From positions 1 to 64,000 of the forward strand of contig JAVKOQ010000271.1 of NCBI GenBank assembly GCA_031835245.1: a stretch of DNA of 64,000 bases. Direction: 5' to 3'. Below are positions 31,817 through 42,562 of this stretch, piece by piece. Source of the DNA: Balamuthia mandrillaris (taxonomy: Eukaryota > Discosea > Longamoebia > Balamuthiidae). The position numbers and the translations under genes were made by a program. The first letter of the stretch is position 1. Each line of letters begins with the position of its first letter. Under the pieces are notes generated by a model that was given only the letters and a program-made list of their open reading frames with translations, had not been told where the DNA came from and did no database searches.

Positions 31817-32461
31817 TTAGGCCTTGGACCTCTCCTTGAGAGCGCCAGCCTTTTCCAGCAATTGTGTCAGTTCTCCGCTCTTGTAGTGCTGAAGGAGAAT
31901 GTCACAACCGCCCACGAACTCTCCATTCAAGTAGACTTGCGGAATAGTGGGCCAATCCCTGCAGCAAATCAAAAGGAGAGTCAGCGAATAAAACACCCTT
32001 TACACAACATGTGTGGTATGAAAGAGCACAATAAATCTACATACGAGAACTCTTTTATGCCCTGTCTGAGCTCTGGATCTTCAAGCACGTTGTGGGCTGT
32101 GTAGCTGGCACCTGCGAATACAGTGAGAAGAAGCCACCAACGCACGAGTAGTGGGTATATGATTGTGTCTCAAACCTTCAGCTTCCAAAACATTGATAAC
32201 TGCATTGCTAAAGCCACATTGCGGGGCAGAAGGCGTGCCCTTCATGTAAACTACGCATTTACTCTCGGCGATATCCTTGGAGCTGTCAGCTACAGACCAC
32301 CACCACCACCACAACGACACATAAAAAGAGCATACCTTCTTGATTTTGTCGAAAATTGGTTTGGACACGGAAGTCGTGGAAAACCGCGCAGAAGGATTCC
32401 ACAGCGAGGAGGCTCTTTGGAACTTCCCCAAGCGAAAGGCGGGCCTGAGCAGGGTGTGCAT
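31817..32461 (-). CDS. GLRX5: Mitochondrial monothiol glutaredoxin (GLRX5/Grx5)
   Basis: Four exons: 32461-32336, 32275-32176, 32111-32045, 31958-31817; 144 residues. A short basic/Ser targeting region (residues 1-32) precedes the thioredoxin-fold domain. [20 protein letters not shown] holds the monothiol CGFS active site that, with glutathione, carries a [2Fe-2S] cluster. Later come [10 protein letters not shown], the cis-Pro strand [19 protein letters not shown] and the C-terminal helix. The role is transfer of Fe-S clusters from ISCU in the mitochondrion. It is head-to-head with RPL9 (198 bp apart) and shares a promoter with a TGACGTCA/TTGTCGACAA pair. Confidence 0.95.
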
Positions 32462-32530
32462 TGCAACTCTTTTTTCTTTTATTTCTTAGATGAATTCAGG
32501 ACGACACAAAAATTCGGCTAAAACTCCGGA

Positions 32531-32549
32531 TGACGTCAGTTGTCGACAA
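32531..32549. promoter_or_regulatory. TGACGTCA + TTGTCGACAA in the GLRX5/RPL9 bidirectional promoter
   Basis: TGACGTCA (32531-32538) is a perfect CRE/bZIP palindrome; TTGTCGACAA (32540-32549) is a second perfect 10-bp palindrome one base away. The same pair, less tightly spaced, recurs at 7948-8107 and 59408-59485. Confidence 0.55.
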
Positions 32550-32659
32550 ATCTGGTCAGCGTTGCTTCTTCTTGCATCCCCATCCTCCGCCCTATTTTTT
32601 TTCTTCTCCAGTCCACTGCAAGCAGCGAGCAGGTACCGCCAGTAAGCAAGTAACCCGCC

Positions 32660-33410
32660 ATGAAGACCATTGCGGCCACACAAATCGTCAAGATCCCCAA
32701 GAAAGGTCTGTTTTTCCTTGCTCCTATGCCATGGCAAAAAATGTTGCCCTGATTCTGATTTTTGTTCGTAGTTACCGTCCAGGTGAAGGCCAGGCACGTC
32801 ACTGTGACTGGACCTAGGGGAACTCTCTCCCGTACGTTCAAGCATGTGAACATGGAGGCTGAACTCATTGGAAAGAACAAGAGGAAGCTCCAAGTCAAAA
32901 TCTGGTTCGGCACCAGGAAGAACAACGCCTGCATCCGCACCGTTTGCAGTCACATCCAAAACTTGATCACAGGAGTCACTAAGGTAAACTATTGCAAAAT
33001 GCTTCAAGTTCCTCCCAGTTCTAATCGCTCCGTTATAGGGTTATGAGTACAAGATGAAGTTTGCTTATGCTCACTTTCCCGTCAACTGCAACATTCCCGA
33101 TGATGGTTCTTACATTGACATTCACAACTTCTTGGGAGAGAAGGTGGTGCGTCATGTTGTTCTCCCTCCTGGCGTGACCGTGGCCCGTTCCACTGAGAAA
33201 GACGAGATCATCTTGACTGGAAATGATCTTGAGCAGGTTTCCCAGGCTGGTGAGTAGTGTTGTTTTATGTTTGCTTTTTTTCTCTCTTTCTAACACCCCC
33301 CTCCCCCAGCTGCCAACATTCACCAGTCTACCTTGGTGAAGAACAAAGACATCCGTAAGTTCTTGGACGGTATTTATGTTTCCGAGAAGGGTATCCTTGG
33401 GGCCAAGTAA
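32660..33410 (+). CDS. RPL9: 60S ribosomal protein L9 (uL6)
   Basis: Four exons: 32660-32705, 32772-32983, 33039-33249, 33310-33410; 189 residues (human 192). It starts [15 protein letters not shown], with [51 protein letters not shown] and a C-terminal [18 protein letters not shown]. It is a large-subunit protein near the sarcin-ricin/GTPase centre. The first exon is short and the intron follows codon 15, as common in ribosomal protein genes. Confidence 0.97.
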
Positions 33411-33804
33411 GTTGTTGCACTCACTTCACGGCAAATAAATGGCTTGTTACTTGCTTTGGCTTCTGTCTCGTATTTAGCTTTCCTCCTCTTATCTAAGTGG
33501 GTTACCGTTACATGGTCTGAAACCGGACCGCTTTTCCTGCTCACTTTCCCTGCTCTCGCTCTCTCTCTCTCGCTCAGCAGAAAAGGAGCCACTACTCGTT
33601 CACGGTACTGGCTTTCTCTCTGCTGGGGGGAGGAGAAAGAAAACCAACCCCTTTTTGGGGGTAAACCTAAAAAAGGACAGTTTGATGAATGAGAGTCCTC
33701 TTCTGCTCTGCGCGTTCCCCTCCTAAAAACAAAACAAAAAAAGTGGCAAACAAGGAAGTGGGAGGGGGTTCTTCCTGTCTTGGCTGATCTAGAGACATAC
33801 AACC
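33411..33804. other. Gap between RPL9 and the carrier gene
   Basis: About 390 bases holding the RPL9 3' flank and the promoter of the carrier. Pyrimidine-rich (CTCTCT at about 33555-33575); nothing else is seen. Confidence 0.4.
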
Positions 33805-35433
33805 ATGGGAGGTAATGACAACAACAAGGCGGCAGCCTTTAAGAGTAAAACGCATGAACTTCCCGTCCACAAACACATTGCTGCTGGGGCGATGGCTGGT
33901 GCTGCTCTTCCCTCCTCTCTTGTTACTCTTTGTGGTGTGATCTTTTTTTTTTGTTGAGTGTTAAACGCTGTGCTTGTGTGCACGTCAGGGCTGTGTGAGG
34001 TGTTGTGCATGTACCCACTCGATGTTGTGAAGACGAGGCTTCAACTGCAAAGTGCTGCTGATGCACGCTACACTTCCGTGTTGGGAACGTTCAAAGACAT
34101 CATCAAGACGGAAGGGTACCCCGTTTTCCCCCCACCCCCTTGTCCTCCCAATCCCTCTTCTCTTGTTGCTGTGGTGCACTCACTGACCTGATGACTGTAA
34201 CGTGAAGGGCTGCCAACTTTTATCGAGGCATCATCTCTCCAATCCTAGGTAGGTACCAACGGGGGCTACTCATGCTTGCATTCAGTTGTGTAACATAGGG
34301 TAAAGGGCTAATTCACGGCATGGAATTTTTTGTCTTTGTTCAGCTGAGGCGCCCAAACGTGCTATGAAATTCTCCGCCAATGAACAGTACAAAAAATTGT
34401 GGCTCCACGTGCAAGGACCTTCAATGTGAGGCTACGCCTGCTGTTGGATTCCTCCCCTTGCTCTATTTGTCTAACTTGCAACCTTGCTCTCTTGCCTTGC
34501 CAAACGGGTAATGCAGTGGCGGTGGAGAAGGCAAGCCATCCCAGTTTGGGTTTGTGGCGTGTGGAGCTGCTGCTGGAATGACAGAGGCCACCGTTAACTG
34601 CCCCTTCGAGCTGGTGAAAGTGCGCATGCAGGCCCGTCAAAATGTGCGCCATCCACCTGATCTCTCACTGGCATGATGTTGCACCTGGTTAACTTTTGTC
34701 GCTATTGCATTCACAGTTGGGTGTCTACAAGACTACGATGGACGCGTTCACAAAGATCATGAAGGCAGAGGGTGTCTTGACTCTTTACAAGGGCTTCGGC
34801 TCCATGCTTTGGCGTAATGGCGGTATCTATTTCCCCCTTGCTTCAGCGTGAGTGTGAGTGTGAGTAAACAAATGAGCGTGTTCGTCACCACTGACAATTT
34901 TTTGCGAATCTGTTGGTAACTAGTTTGGAATGGCGCTTACTTTGGCACCATCAATTTCGTGAAGCAGAAACTTCCTGAACCACAGAGCCAAGGAGGAGTT
35001 ATTGCTGGTTGTTAGCCGCGTTTCTGCCATTTTCTTCCCATAAAGCTTTACTAATTTATCTACCACTGTTGACTGAATACAGGAAACTTCACTGCCGGTG
35101 TAATAAGCGGTCTCCTTGCTACTACTATCAACACTCCCTTCGATGTGGTGAAGAGCAGAATACAAAATGTGTTGCCAGGACAACCAGCACCTTATGGCTT
35201 TACCATCCCTGCGCTTGTGACCATTGCCAGGGAAGAAGGTGTAAAGGCATTATGGAAAGGTTATGTACCCAAAGTTATGCGCCTGGCTCCTGGAGGCGGT
35301 ATCATGCTTGTACGGCTACATTCCACCTTTGTGTCCTCCTTACTCTATCACTCATCACTCACCTTTCTCTCTCCTCTCTTTCTTTCTCTGTGTACAGGTG
35401 GCTTTCGACTTCTTTGCCCACCTCATGAGTTAA
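33805..35433 (+). CDS. SLC25A21: Mitochondrial oxodicarboxylate carrier (SLC25A21/ODC family)
   Basis: Nine exons: 33805-33898, 33989-34115, 34208-34248, 34344-34425, 34517-34643, 34717-34822, 34924-35007, 35083-35309, 35398-35433; 307 residues. Three tandem carrier repeats are marked by the signatures YPLDVVKTRLQ, CPFELVKVRMQ and TPFDVVKSRIQ, giving six transmembrane helices in the mitochondrial inner membrane. RGIISPILAEAPKRAMKF and the FGSMLWRNGVWNGAYFG segment match the 2-oxoadipate/2-oxoglutarate antiporter group, known to link lysine and tryptophan breakdown to the mitochondrion. Substrate is inferred by subfamily resemblance. Confidence 0.93.
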
Positions 35434-35691
35434 ACCAAACCATGTTTGTGCGCCATTTTTTCTTTTTTTTAAAAGAGGTTGTTTCTTTGTTATACGATAT
35501 TCAAGCAAAGGAACTGCAGCAAGATTTTTGAGCATATGTTTTCCTTGCCTATTTAACGATGTCAAATAATACCTTTGTTGCGCATAATACACAAGGCTCT
35601 TCTCTGGTCAACTCCGTCCCTGGCAGTCTAACGCGTTAGAGAAGAGTTTGGTAAAAGATCATAAGACCCAAAGACAAGTTTTAATAAGTTA

Positions 35692-37059
35692 TTAGATTAC
35701 ATTAACATGGTGCTCCTCCTTCATGGTCTTGCGTACAGTCTTCTCTATGCGATTCATGAACTCGTAGTGGTTTTTAAGGTTGTGGAACTGATGGTAGTAG
35801 ATTTCGCGTCCCCAGGTTCGACGACAAAACACGCAGCCCTGGTGGTCCCGCAGCACCACCTGAGAAAGTGTAGCATCTTTTTGAAACATGGTATGGGCCT
35901 TGCACGTGCTATGAATAAAACACTGGTCCGCGTCCTGGTTGCTGTTCAAGGAAGTTGCTTGACCCATCCGCATAGTCTTGTCGTAAATAATGCTGTTATA
36001 GGTGGGCTTCAATGCGGCAGAACTTCCTCCCATTCCAGTGCCATGTGTACTCCCCGCTAATCCACCTGCTGCCACTGCTGTCGCTGTCGCTGTCCCACTT
36101 CCATTGCCACCACTCCCATTAATGCCCGCGCTTGCAACATTGGCAAGCCCTCCACTGCTAGATACTCCACCGCCACCGGTTCCACTGCCAACGCTACTGC
36201 CAAGGTTACTGCCTCCTCCACTGGTTGAGCCTTCTGCTCCCTTATATGGTCGGGTGGTAAGGTTGGTTGGCTAACAAGCAAAAGACATAAACGACAAAGA
36301 AAATTCACAAACGTACAATGGTGCCTTTAAGAAAAGAAAAGAATGGAGTTTGAGAGAGTATGCGTCCACCCATGGAAACTGTGCCACTGTTGTGCATAGC
36401 TGAACCCATTTCATTCACACATTTGTTGAGCATGGCCTCCAAGGCCAACAACTTTGGAAAGAATATCTTTTTCTGTTTGCAGATTGGTGCAAAGAAAAGC
36501 ATTAACAAGTTATGAGCAAACCTCAACCAACAAAACAAACCAATCTGTTAATATGATGTGGATCGTGCAGAGCATCCACCAACATTATGACAGCCAAAGA
36601 CACACTCTTAATCCGAATTATATACAGCCCAACGTAGGCCCCTTGTTCATTTGGGTGCCGCATTGACTGTAAACAGGTGTCGATTAGGTAAGCAAAATAT
36701 GAAAAAGATATGGTTGAGGAAGTCAGTACCTCAGGAAGGACTGAACTTCCATATGCAGACGTTATTCCTTTGTTTGGCGAGGAGTTACTTTCTACAGAGG
36801 ATGAATCGAGGAGGGGAGAGACAGTTGAGTCTAAGTCGGATTTTCCCAATCTACGAACATGAGAAGCCATTATAAGTTTCGTTTCACGTCCATCAGGGAA
36901 GGAAGATGCATCTGAACTTACGCCTTTAGTGAAGCAGTCGACATAAATGGATGGTGCAACCATTTCTGCGCTTCCTCTGCGTACTGTGGTACTTCAGCGC
37001 GGGAAGTGCTAGCTCCCTGGTGTTGTTAGTACATAAGTTACCACAGTGATCTGTGAGAG

Positions 37060-37101
<42 letters not shown>

Positions 37102-37963
37102 GAATAGTGACCATGATTTGTGTAATGTTGAGAATCCAACGAGTTGTATCCGAGTCCAAGTGGGTGCAGACAACCCTGCATGTTAACATCACAAACAAGT
37201 CAGTATTCAGAGGGGATACGTGGGATACGTTGCTAAGGGAGAAAAGCTCAAACGTTTGTTCATAGAAAAGACTGCCTCCTATGTTGTTGCAATCAGCCCG
37301 TATCTCATTCAAGAGGCGAGAAGCACTGAGAAAGTAACGATTGCTCTGAAGACAGAAAGCAAGCAAGGGAAGAATAATGAATGCGGTCAACACACAACAA
37401 GCCTAACGAAGAGCACGTATTCATATCAGACGTACGTAGGGAAGTTCGGTGTAGGGAAGAACGTCAAACGTGCGCGAGAGCTTGTTGTAGCCGCTTTGAA
37501 GAAGAGGTATCAAAAGGCTGCCAATCTGCTTAAACTTTAGCAAAAGCTCCTTTCTGGAGAGCTCCCGATGGAGCTCCAACACGTCCTCGAACGGGCCGTT
37601 GTAGAACCAAAAGGCACGACAGAGGTTGTCCAGCTGCGCGCAAAGCGTGGCGTCCTCTTCCTTCCGATCGTTACTGGTAAGCACCAACGTCACGTCGCCC
37701 GGCAGCTGTTTGAAAGCCATCTTGGTGGAGCCTTTGAGGGAGACCACATCCACCGCTTGCTCTGTAAAGTTCTTGGCAAAAGCGATCATGGCGCTGCAGC
37801 CACCCAGCAAGAACAGTTTGGTCTGCACGGGGACCTCCTCCGGGTAGAAGAACAGCATGATCTCCTCTGGGTCCGCCGTCTCTTCTTGGTGAAAGGAGTC
37901 GTAGAAAAAAAAGCATGGTCCTTGTTGGAGCAAATTGCTGGCCTCTTCTTCTTCCGAAGCCAT
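35692..37963 (-). CDS. HPS4: HPS4-like BLOC-3 subunit
   Basis: Seven exons: 37963-37436, 37345-37112, 37016-36922, 36850-36730, 36666-36541, 36472-36317, 36270-35692; 612 residues (human 708). The first exon holds a longin domain of the CCZ1/INTU/HPS4 type: CFFFYDSFHQEE, EIMLFFYPEEVPVQTKLFLL, ending in FWFYNGPFEDVLELH. A second longin-like part appears at EQGAYVGLYIIRIKSVSL, and the C-terminal exon ends the fold after a Gly/Ser/Thr-rich disordered stretch (about residues 425-500). With HPS1 this protein forms BLOC-3, the exchange factor for Rab32/38-type GTPases on lysosome-related organelles. CCZ1 is the main alternative. Intron 2 holds a (CT)n tract. In-frame ATG at 38032 would add 23 basic residues. 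Confidence 0.87.
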
Positions 37964-38173
37964 GGCTGGAACTCCTCTCTCTTCCTCTTCCTCTCTCTTT
38001 CCTTCTCTTCCTTTTCTCTTTTCTCCTTTCAATTCTATTTTTATTTTTTTGTCAGAAAAAAAGTGAAGAAGAAGAACAAGAAGAAGAACAAGAACAAGAA
38101 GAAGAAGAAGAAGAAGAAGAAGAAGAAGAAGAAGAAGAAGAAGAAGAACAAGAACAAGAAGAACAAGAAGAAG
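37964..38173. promoter_or_regulatory. Divergent promoter of HPS4 and BMT2 with (GAA)n/(AAC)n tract
   Basis: 210 bp; bases 38071-38170 are (AAGAAC/GAA)n directly up to the BMT2 ATG. The tract is open in frame with BMT2 and would encode a Lys/Asn run if translation began further upstream. Confidence 0.5.
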
Positions 38174-39415
38174 ATGGGCAAACGCAAAAGGAGCAAGGCC
38201 CCCGTGCTACCACCACCACCACCTGCAGCGACGGCGCCCTCCAAGAAACGGAGCAGAGGTGGCAGGGGGAACGCCAAAAAAGCCCGCCCAGCAGGAGGAG
38301 GAGATTCGCAAGACTCGCCGACGGCAGAGGGCCAAGCCCTCATCGCCAAGTACCACACCCTCAACAAGTACTTGGAAAGCTTGGATCACCAGCCAAACCT
38401 CACCCCGGAAGAGAAGCGGCAAAAAAGAGAAGAGTTGCACCGACAGCTGGAGGAGCTGGGTGGTCTCGAAGTGTACCAGCAAAGCAGCCTTCGCGGGGAG
38501 AGCTGTCAGCACTACAAGGCCTTCAACTCCTCCCTTTGGGTTCTTCCGGAAATACGCTCTCGCCGTCTCTACCAAAAGAGTTGCGGCCGAAGTGATGCCG
38601 AGAGGGATGGAGAAGTGGAAGGAAGTAGTGGCGCACAAGAACCGGCTGCAGCTTCAGGGCGTAAGTTGCGTCTGTTGGACGTTGGCGCCATTACCAACCA
38701 CTACAGCAAGGAGAGCAACTGGCTGCAAGTGACAGCGATAGACCTCCACCCCCAAGACCCTTCCGTGCTTCAAGCCGACTTTTTCGAGTTTGCTCCCATC
38801 CTCCTTCGTTCCCGCCTTCCTGCTACAGCCACTGAACAACAAGAAGAAGCAGAAAAAGAAGCAACAGGAGCCGAAGAAGAGAGCCCTGAAGGGGGTTGCT
38901 TTGACGTGATAGTGCTGAGTCTTGTGCTGAACTTTGTGGGAGACCCTCGGCGGAGGGGCGAGATGCTGTGCCATTGCGCCAACTTGCTAAAAGCTGGAAC
39001 GGGACACCTCTTCGTAGTGCTGCCTTTGCCTTGCCTGTCCAACTCCAGATATCTCAACCATGGCCTCTTTCTGCGGCTGATGGAGGAGGGGCTTGGCTTC
39101 ACCTTTGCTGGAAACAAAAAGTCAAACAAGTTGGCGTTTTACATCTTCCGCAAACAAGATGGAAATGCAGCAACCACCTCTCAGCTACGTTCTCTTTCTT
39201 CAACTCAACAAAAACACATCTCTTCTGATGACGAAGAAGAAGAAGAAGAAGAAGAAGAAGAATCAGATGAAGACATAGGAAAGGAGCGAGCCGGAGTTAC
39301 TTGCTCCGTACGGAGCAACCGATATGCGAAGAGGAAGAAGTGTAGGTTCTCTACCACCAACAACAATTTTTGCATCCTGTTGCGCTGTCGTCACAGCAGC
39401 ACATCCCTCTCATGA
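38174..39415 (+). CDS. BMT2: 25S rRNA adenine-N1 methyltransferase BMT2 / SAMTOR family
   Basis: Single exon, 413 residues from MGKRKRSK. The basic, Pro/Ala-rich N terminus suits nucleolar targeting. A family helix (ALIAKYHTLNKYLESLD), HYKAFNSSLWVL, then the Rossmann-like methyltransferase: LRLLDVGAITNHY (SAM motif I), VTAIDLHP (acidic loop), ADFFEF, DVIVLSLVLNFVGDPRRRGE and LFVVLPLPCLSNSRYLNHG. Yeast Bmt2 methylates A2142 of 25S rRNA; the animal orthologue SAMTOR senses S-adenosylmethionine for mTORC1, so either role is possible. A Glu run sits near residue 360 and the last 40 residues are unlike the family. Head-to-head with HPS4. Confidence 0.9.
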   Translation: MGKRKRSKAPVLPPPPPAATAPSKKRSRGGRGNAKKARPAGGGDSQDSPTAEGQALIAKYHTLNKYLESLDHQPNLTPEEKRQKREELHRQLEELGGLEVYQQSSLRGESCQHYKAFNSSLWVLPEIRSRRLYQKSCGRSDAERDGEVEGSSGAQEPAAASGRKLRLLDVGAITNHYSKESNWLQVTAIDLHPQDPSVLQADFFEFAPILLRSRLPATATEQQEEAEKEATGAEEESPEGGCFDVIVLSLVLNFVGDPRRRGEMLCHCANLLKAGTGHLFVVLPLPCLSNSRYLNHGLFLRLMEEGLGFTFAGNKKSNKLAFYIFRKQDGNAATTSQLRSLSSTQQKHISSDDEEEEEEEEEESDEDIGKERAGVTCSVRSNRYAKRKKCRFSTTNNNFCILLRCRHSSTSLS

Positions 39416-39631
39416 GACAATGGGATCTACACCATAACGCATTGAGGTATGTCCGCTGATACGTTGCACCCACTTCAGCTGTAGGTAATGTACGGTAACG
39501 CATTGAGGTATGTCCGCTGATACGTTGCACCCACTTCAGCTGTACTCGAGTTGCAGCAACTGCAGTGCATCACGTTTAGACAAGCACACGCCCCAACTTA
39601 TGAGAGAGATCGAGATTTAGAGAGAACATGT

Positions 39632-39664
<33 letters not shown>

Positions 39665-39733
39665 GAATGAGAAGGAGACATTGGCTGTTTTTTTACAAAT
39701 AAGAGAAAATAAATAAAAAAATAAATAAAAGGG
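39416..39733. repeat. Convergent gap with a perfect 48-bp tandem duplication and (GA)n
   Basis: Bases 39436-39483 and 39497-39544 are identical over 48 bp (begins AACGCATTGAGGTATGTCC), separated by 13 bp. A (GA)n tract follows at 39630-39662. The gap lies between the BMT2 and RRN3 stops. Confidence 0.9.
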
Positions 39734-40326
39734 TCACAGGGCACCATCCCATGATAGTTTAAAATCGATATCAAGGGTGGCTTCCGGAGTGAAGCCATGC
39801 TCCTCAAAGCTGCTAGCCGGCTCTGAGGCTGATGCAGAGGGAGAAGCGGAGCCCGCTGCTGCGATGGGAATGGCGGACGCGTGCGAACGGAGGCGGAGAG
39901 GGGAGGGGAGGAGGGCTGGGGAAGGAGAGTAACTGGCGATGGCCATGCCCGCACTTGTTGACAAGAGTACATCAGAGGAGGAGCGTAGTCGCCCAGTTCC
40001 TTTTTGGGAGTCTTCCGTTTCGCTGTTGTTGTTTTCGCCGTTGTAAGGTGTTGTGTTTTCGGGTGGACTCCATGTTTGGTAGATGTCTTGAACAAAGACA
40101 GAGGATTGGCGTAATAAATAGGGATCAAAAGGGAAGAAGGCTTCCATTTGGTTGAGTCCTCCAAACACAGTTTTTGTGGGGAGCACTAGCCGCTGGTTGC
40201 GTTCTATGAGGGCTGTACAATCGCATTGGGCTGAGAGAGCAGAGTAATGACTCGTTACCCTGGCAAACTCTCTCACCACGCTTATTGTGCAAAACTATGC
40301 AAACCACCCATTTAGCATTACGACAT

Positions 40327-40367
<41 letters not shown>

Positions 40368-41958
40368 AAAAACGAACCTTGAATGGATTAAGAGAGCTTT
40401 CAATAATATCCTCTAATTGAAGAGAAGCAAAGTGTTGCTTGGCGTCCTCTGTCAACAAAAAAGCCGAGTGTTTGAAGCAGACAGCGTAGAAGATGGCTTG
40501 GCAAACAGAATAAAAGAGAGCATGGAGCTCGGCATCAGGGATGTTACGTGTGCAAGAGTCGAGATAGTTTTGGCACCAGGTAGCCAGCACGTTGAGGGTT
40601 TGCTGCATGACATCGGCGGAAAGGAAGGAAGCGCGAGCTAGGAAGCCGCCAACGTAGGCAGCGCACGTCTGGCGTGTGAGGGTGTGATTGGAAGGGTCAA
40701 GGATTTTGTTGAGAAGGTAGCCCAGGAAGTTCTGGGCAAAGGGCTCCTCCGTCCAGCACAGATAGAACATGAGGAATTGAGTGTACTTGGATTTATGTGT
40801 TTTGATGATCATGCTGTCGAAAATCTGCAACATGAACGAGAAGAGCTCGTGCCGTTCTTCGTAGCTGGCGCCCTCTGTTAGAGACTGCAAATGCCGAAAG
40901 AGGAGGCCCATGAGAACGTCCAGTTTGTTGGCCATCTCGCTCTGTTCCTGACGGCGAGCCTCCCCGTTGATCTCTAGGTCGAAGAGAAACTCCTCCTCTT
41001 CCTCTTCTTCATCCTCGGCCACTAGAGCCAGCTCTATCTCCACATCCAGTTCCAGCGCCTTCTTCACGGCGATAGAGAGAACGCTGCCCCTCAGGGCTGG
41101 ACAGTACTGAGTAAGCTGCAAGAGATTGGAGAGGTAGAAACGCTGCGTGTCGACATCCAACCGCCTGTGCGGGAAGTTGGCGCTTAGCGCTGAGAAGAGG
41201 GGGGTGATGCTGGTAGGTGCCAGCTCCAGCACGCGCGCTATGGCCTGGTGTATGTACTTGAAGATGCGTTCCGAGACCTCCACCTCAGCTGCCCCTCCTT
41301 TGCCTTTCCTTGGCTGCAGATTTTGCACCAGCATCTCCAAGCACGGTCCTATGTGGCTGCTATTGGAGGAAATGAGGTTCAACACGAGGTCGCTGTAGAG
41401 CTCCACCGCCTCCTCCCCCATCGACCAATCGAAGGAGAGCAGCACCTTAAACAGCTCCGTGTGCTTGGGCTTCAGCAACGTGCAGCACCGCTTGAGCGCG
41501 TGCAGCCACACGGGAGGGATCTTGGCGTACTTGGAGCCAGCCACCCCTTGCAGCTGCAACAGCACGTAGTTGTAACCTCTGTTGTCTCCCTATTTTTTAA
41601 ATCAAACATAGATGCATGCGTGTGCGTTAGCAAAGCACAACAGGGCCAGAGAGCTAGAGAGAGGGTAGGCATCGCAGGTGATGGAGGAAGCAGCCGCAGT
41701 GCGGAGTTTATCAGTCCGTTGAGGTTTGCTCTTCCTATTGAAGGAAAGGGAAGAAGGAGGCAGAGGAAGCAAAAAAACAAAGGCACTTACCTTGGCTTTA
41801 GAGACGAGTGCTTCACGCAGCAGAACGGCCGCTTTGTCGGCGGAGGACGGCAGCGGGAGCAACGGCTGCGCAGCAGCGGCGGGAGAGGCCAGCCTCCCCT
41901 TCCTGCTACCACCAAGAGGTGATTTCTTCTTGTTGGCTGTTGTTGGCGTTTGCAACAT
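39734..41958 (-). CDS. RRN3: RNA polymerase I initiation factor RRN3 (TIF-IA)
   Basis: Three exons: 41958-41791, 41589-40378, 40294-39734; 646 residues (human 651). The helical HEAT-like body includes YNYVLLQLQGVAGSKYAKIP-type start, LLSFDWSMGEEAVELYSDLV, SKYTQFLMFYLCW, FLGYLLNKILDPSN, RQTCAAYVGGFLARASFL, and CQAIFYAVCFKHSAFLL, all RRN3 hallmarks, with an acidic run (EEEEEEEF) typical of the mid-region. The last exon gives ALIERNQRLVLP and the end of the fold, then a Ser/Pro/Ala-rich tail. RRN3 bridges Pol I to the rDNA core factor and is the growth-controlled step. Intron 2 holds (CT)n on the sense strand. Confidence 0.94.
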
Positions 41959-42562
41959 GATGTTGATCTGCCAAGAATGGCTCTCTCTCTCTCTCTCTCT
42001 CTCTGTTTTTGCTACCTCCTCCCCCTCTGGACTTTTTAAATCTTTTGCTGTTCTTTACCCAAGTGCTGCTGCGGCTGCTGGAAGCAACAACAAGTTTCCT
42101 CAACAAAAGTGTGGCGGCGGTGGCGGTGGTGGTGGGCAGTGAGGGAGAAGGGCCGTAGCAGCAACAGCAGAACACACACACACCCCTTCGAAGGCGCTCA
42201 AGGGGACGCCTTTTATAATGCGTGTGCGTGTGTGTTGGGGGGGGCGAAGGAATGGGGGAAAAGCGCAGCAGCTGAGCGCAAGGAGAGCAGCATTTATGCT
42301 CTTGGCTACCAACCCGTCGTCAAATCCTGCAGAATCTCTACAGTGCCTCTGCAGCGATACTCTCTCTCCTTCCGGTTAGCTGGCAGCAATGGGGTGGGTA
42401 GGAGGAGGAGACTGATGCTGTCTGTCCACAGGAAAGCAAAGGCCCTCCTTCTGAGAAGGTACGATGCTACCATAATATCACTTGGTGCACAAACAGAGAG
42501 CAGGTGCAGGGAGGGAGGGAGGGAGGGAGGGAGGAGCAGCCCAAAAAAACCAAAAAACCAAA
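41959..42562. other. RRN3 upstream region / 3' flank of the SH3-glutaminase gene
   Basis: About 600 bases with (CT)n at 41980-42004, (GGC/GGT)n at 42110-42138, G run at 42237-42244 and GAGGGAGG repeats at 42510-42532. No gene is supported. Confidence 0.4.

Noticed and set aside
37568-38173. In-frame upstream extension of BMT2 including a Lys/Asn run
   Set aside because: It overlaps HPS4 exon 1 on the other strand and consists of microsatellite translation; the conserved N terminus begins at 38174.
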